NCBI GenBank assembly: GCA_043804035.1
Contig: JAZDJJ010000049.1
Coordinates: 1-7,614 of the forward strand
Source: JAZDJJ01 sp043804035
Lineage (GTDB): Bacteria; Bacteroidota; Bacteroidia; Palsa-948
Direction of reading: 5' to 3'
Length of the DNA stretch: 7,614 bases
The notes under the pieces: generated by a model
Databases searched by the model: none
The model's input: only the letters and a program-made list of their open reading frames with translations
Told to the model about the DNA's origin: nothing
Made by a program: the position numbers and the translations under genes
In this document: positions 5,536 to 7,614 of the stretch, piece after piece
Layout of the letters: every line of letters starts with the position of its first letter
Numbering within the stretch: the stretch's first letter is position 1

Positions 5536-6552
5536 ATGAAAAAAATAGCACAAAATAATTATATTGAATTTTTAGGTGAAATAAAAGAAAGGATCCGTCG
5601 TGCCCAATATGATGCCTTAAAAGCTGTAAATAAACAACTTATAACCCTTTACGGGGATATCGGCAGGATGATAGTTGAGCGTCAAAATCAGCATGGTTGG
5701 GGTAAGTCAGTGGTAGAGAATTTAGCAAAAGATTTACAAATGGAGTTTCCGGGGATACAGGGATATTCAGCTCAAAACCTCTGGAGGATGAGACAATTTT
5801 ATCTTTCCTATATAGATATTCCAAAACTCTCACCATTGGTGAGAGAAATTGGTTGGTCTCATAATGTTATTATTTTGATGAATTGTAAAGATAATCTTGA
5901 GCGTGAATTTTATATCCGCATGACACGTAAATTTGGCTGGACAAAAAATGTTCTCATTCATCAAATAGAAAATAAAACCTACGAAAAAACAATGCTGAAT
6001 CAAACTAATTTCAGCAAAGTTCTTCCTGAAAAAATCCGCAATCAGGCAAAACTGGCAGTAAAAGATGAATATACTTTTGATTTCCTTGAACTTGGCGATG
6101 AACATAGCGAGATGGAATTAGAACGGGCATTAATGTCTAAGATTAACCGTTTTTTAATAGAAATGGGTGGAGTATTTACATTTGTAGGCAATCAATTTCG
6201 TCTTGAAATTAATGGCAAAGAATTTTTTATCGACATCTTGCTTTACCATCGCCGATTAAAATGCCTTGTAGCGATTGAGCTGAAAATCGTAGAATTCAAA
6301 CCAGAGCACGCCGGCAAGATGCAATTTTATCTTGCTGCGTTGGATGATCTTGTAAAGATGAAAGAAGAGAACCCATCTATAGGTATCATCCTGTGCAAAG
6401 ATAAGGACCGAACAATTGTGGAATACGCATTGCGGGTATCAAAAAAACCTATTGGTGTTGCTACATATAAAATAACCACGCATCTTCCGGTAAATCTTAT
6501 CAAAGAACTTCCGTCACCTGAGCAAGTGGCAATGTTAATAGAAGAAATATAA
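5536..6552 (+). CDS. DUF1016/YhcG-family PD-(D/E)xK nuclease
   Basis: Predicted nuclease of 338 residues, near the usual length of the family. The N-terminal DUF1016_N domain (about 10-160) has the typical LYGDIGRMIVERQ, GWGKSVVENLAKDL, FPGIQGYSAQNLWRMRQFY and IGWSHNVIILMN. The C-terminal domain (about 175-330) carries the PD-(D/E)xK core: Asp233 in FFIDILLYH, Glu248-x-Lys250 in VAIELK, and a supporting Gln263 in GKMQFYL, so the active site looks intact. The substrate is unknown; the family often turns up near restriction-modification and mobile-element genes, but no methylase or other partner is in this window. No Shine-Dalgarno sequence precedes the ATG at 5536. The gene stands alone between two direct copies of a palindromic repeat, suggesting acquisition as a unit. 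Family assignment is secure; a defence role is inference. Confidence 0.92.
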   Translation: MKKIAQNNYIEFLGEIKERIRRAQYDALKAVNKQLITLYGDIGRMIVERQNQHGWGKSVVENLAKDLQMEFPGIQGYSAQNLWRMRQFYLSYIDIPKLSPLVREIGWSHNVIILMNCKDNLEREFYIRMTRKFGWTKNVLIHQIENKTYEKTMLNQTNFSKVLPEKIRNQAKLAVKDEYTFDFLELGDEHSEMELERALMSKINRFLIEMGGVFTFVGNQFRLEINGKEFFIDILLYHRRLKCLVAIELKIVEFKPEHAGKMQFYLAALDDLVKMKEENPSIGIILCKDKDRTIVEYALRVSKKPIGVATYKITTHLPVNLIKELPSPEQVAMLIEEI

Positions 6553-6674
6553 ATTTGGGGGAATAGTATTATGAGATTGTATCAAAAATTGAACTCGTCA
6601 TTGCGACTGCGAGATACGAAGCAGAAAGCAATCTGAATTTAATAGAGATTGCTTCGCTCATTTCATTCACTACT

Positions 6675-6714
6675 GATGAACCACCCTCGGTTCATCTTTT
6701 GTTGATTTTTTTTT
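6675..6714 (+). terminator. Terminator-like hairpin in copy B, downstream of the nuclease
   Basis: GATGAACC (6675-6682) pairs perfectly with GGTTCATC (6689-6696) around the loop ACCCTC. TTTTGTTGA and a run of nine or more T follow. It lies about 120 nt after the nuclease stop and has the layout of an intrinsic terminator. Because copy A has nearly the same hairpin, termination may be a property of the repeat rather than of this gene. Confidence 0.4.
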
Positions 6715-6745
6715 GCACAAAAAATTATGCCTCGCAATGACGTTT

Positions 6746-6784
6746 CCCGAAATAATCCTGAACTTGTTTCAGGACGGGACAAGT
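6746..6784. repeat. 39-bp hairpin insertion within repeat copy B
   Basis: This segment is absent from copy A, where GACGTTT runs directly into ATTTGTATTTTTAGAA. It contains TCCTGAA/TTCAGGA (6756-6762/6768-6774, 5-nt loop), and the outer TCCCG/CGGGA pair (6745-6749/6775-6779) closes around it with an unpaired AAATAA on one side. It looks like a second small palindromic repeat nested in the first. Confidence 0.6.
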
Positions 6785-6834
6785 ATTTGTATTTTTAGAA
6801 CTGCCTTTCATACTTAGGACTATAGGAAAATAAT

Positions 6835-6842
6835 TATTTTTG
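6835..6842 (+). promoter_or_regulatory. -7 box upstream of the last gene
   Basis: TATTTTTG matches TAnnTTTG exactly and is followed by TACTTTC, a common Bacteroidota arrangement. It lies 43 nt before the ATG at 6886. No clear -33 TTTG was found. It suggests that the last gene is transcribed separately from the nuclease. Confidence 0.42.
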
Positions 6843-6885
6843 TACTTTCTGTTTTGTTGTTATTACTTTTATCCAATAAAATTCT

Positions 6886-7434
6886 ATGTATATGCATATC
6901 GCAGTTCAAATTCTACTTTTAATTTTTCCTTCTCTCATCATCCTTGGCATCACTTATTTAATGATGAACAATTTTGTGGATGTGATGAAAAATTTTTTCC
7001 ACGAAGAAGGCAAACGCAGGAAAGATACAATGAAGGTATCTAATCATGAATACATCATTCCGCTTCGCCTGCAAGCATACGAACGAATGGTTTTGTTTCT
7101 GGAACGTATCTCGCCCACGAGTTTGGTGATGCGCATTCATCAGAATGAATTTAATTCACATATACTTCACGTAGAACTCATAAAATCTATTCGCACCGAA
7201 TATGAACATAATTTATCGCAGCAGATTTATATGTCAGTTGGCGCATGGGAGATTATCAAAACCGCTAAAGAAGAAGTCATCAAACTTATCAATCTCACTG
7301 CCGATAAAGTAGGACACAATGTTACCGGTATGGAACTCGGACAATCCATCATTGAAATTACTTCTCATATAAAAAAGATTCCTACTGAAGTGGCAATTGA
7401 ATATTTGAAAAAAGAAATTGCGGAAAATTTATAA
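6886..7434 (+). CDS. Membrane-anchored protein of unknown function (Bacteroidota family)
   Basis: Protein of 182 residues with one N-terminal hydrophobic segment (about 5-27, VQILLLIFPSLIILGITYLM). A basic, probably cytoplasmic, region follows (KNFFHEEGKRRKDTMK). The rest looks mainly helical, with IIPLRLQAYERMVLFLERISP, TEYEHNLSQQIYMS, AWEIIKTAKEEVIKLIN and a C-terminal EYLKKEIAENL. I recall similar conserved hypothetical proteins in Bacteroidota (perhaps the DUF7935 family), but no function is known to me and no catalytic motif is visible. The start could be the ATG at 6886 or 6892; either keeps the membrane segment. The promoter-like box at 6835 and the lack of a close neighbour suggest a single-gene unit. 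The stop is followed within 3 nt by a tandem repeat array. Confidence 0.82.
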   Translation: MYMHIAVQILLLIFPSLIILGITYLMMNNFVDVMKNFFHEEGKRRKDTMKVSNHEYIIPLRLQAYERMVLFLERISPTSLVMRIHQNEFNSHILHVELIKSIRTEYEHNLSQQIYMSVGAWEIIKTAKEEVIKLINLTADKVGHNVTGMELGQSIIEITSHIKKIPTEVAIEYLKKEIAENL

Positions 7435-7437
7435 GCG

Positions 7438-7614
7438 AAATCCGAAATCCAAAGAACCAAATCCGAAACAAATAACAAATACAAAAATCCGAAATCCAAA
7501 GAACCAAATCCGAAACAAATAACAAATACAAAAATCCGAAATCCAAAGAACCAAATCCGAAACAAATAACAAATACAAAAATCCGAAATCCAAAGAACCA
7601 AATCCGAAACAAAT
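7438..7614. repeat. Perfect 47-bp tandem repeat array, truncated by the window end
   Basis: About 3.8 copies of a 47-nt unit, identical wherever they can be compared; unit starts are at 7441, 7488, 7535 and 7582. Each unit is strongly A/C-rich on the plus strand (28 A, 11 C, 5 T, 3 G) and contains AAATCCGAAA twice, so it may have grown from a shorter unit. The period is not a multiple of 3, and apparent long minus-strand frames across it arise because the repeat lacks stops on that strand. It is probably a non-coding minisatellite; its full length is unknown. Confidence 0.95.

Larger units (their letters stand above)
6574..6806 (+). repeat. Palindromic MITE-like intergenic repeat, copy B, with a 39-bp insertion
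   Basis: Second copy of the unit before the nuclease, in the same orientation. Inner arms CGTCATTGCGA (6596-6606) and TCGCAATGACG (6732-6742) are identical to those of copy A. The central palindrome is GCAATCT/AGATTGC (6628-6634/6646-6652). The 3' part (6671-6745) matches copy A at 70 of 75 positions, and the last 21 nt (6785-6805) at 20 of 21. The left outer arm is decayed. Relative to copy A, 39 nt are added at 6746-6784. Boundaries are approximate. It takes up most of the 333-bp gap after the nuclease. Confidence 0.7.

Noticed and set aside
5522..5539. Five-codon leader frame (MKSNL) whose stop overlaps the nuclease ATG
   Set aside because: Too short to separate from chance, with no attenuator structure or regulatory codons.
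6840..7043. Plus-strand frame of 67 codons overlapping the start of the last gene
   Set aside because: Shadow of the upstream leader and the true frame at 6886; rich in Tyr, Phe and Cys with no family character.
7365..7612. Two overlapping minus-strand frames of 76-78 codons rich in Phe, Leu and Ile
   Set aside because: They run through the 47-bp tandem array, which lacks stops on that strand. The period is not a multiple of 3, so one motif is read in all three frames. They also overlap the end of the plus-strand gene. No coding signal.
7438..7614. CRISPR array
   Set aside because: The units are perfect head-to-tail copies with no variable spacers.

Overview
The window looks like a fragment of an AT-rich Bacteroidota (Bacteroidetes) chromosome, probably an uncultured lineage. 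The evidence is the -7 promoter boxes of the TAnnTTTG type, the absence of Shine-Dalgarno sequences before clear start codons, the AT-rich intergenic heptad and palindromic repeats, and the character of the proteins. The left edge lies in what looks like a mobile-element end and the right edge inside a tandem repeat, so the window may be a whole contig that broke at repeats.

Layout. Positions 1-141 look like one end of an insertion sequence: the first 11 codons of a leftward gene and two 24-nt direct repeats, possibly IS481-like. A degenerate 7-bp array (163-239) follows. Next come an acetyl-CoA acetyltransferase (thiolase, 303-1481) and, 4 nt later, an SH3b-NlpC/P60 cell-wall peptidase (1486-2325), probably co-transcribed. 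After a 241-bp gap with its own promoter-like box comes sucC, the beta subunit of succinyl-CoA synthetase (2567-3754), with no sucD beside it. A class I/II aminotransferase (3904-5106, minus strand) converges on sucC.

Right of the aminotransferase is the accessory part. A DUF1016/YhcG-type PD-(D/E)xK nuclease (5536-6552) is bracketed by two direct copies of a roughly 230-250-bp palindromic, MITE-like repeat (about 5240-5489 and 6574-6806). The second copy carries an extra 39-bp hairpin. Before the first copy, 5164-5194 resembles the upstream region and start codon of the last gene (6886-7434, a membrane-anchored protein of unknown function). This suggests that the nuclease and its repeats were inserted or duplicated between the aminotransferase and that gene. 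A perfect 47-bp tandem array begins three bases after the last stop codon and runs off the window.

The left two thirds are mostly core metabolism: thiolase on acetyl-CoA/acetoacetyl-CoA, a TCA-cycle enzyme and an aminotransferase that probably uses aspartate or a similar substrate. The nuclease segment is the most likely acquired or defence-related part. I do not see a complete new multi-gene system. The best candidate for follow-up is the repeat-flanked orphan nuclease.
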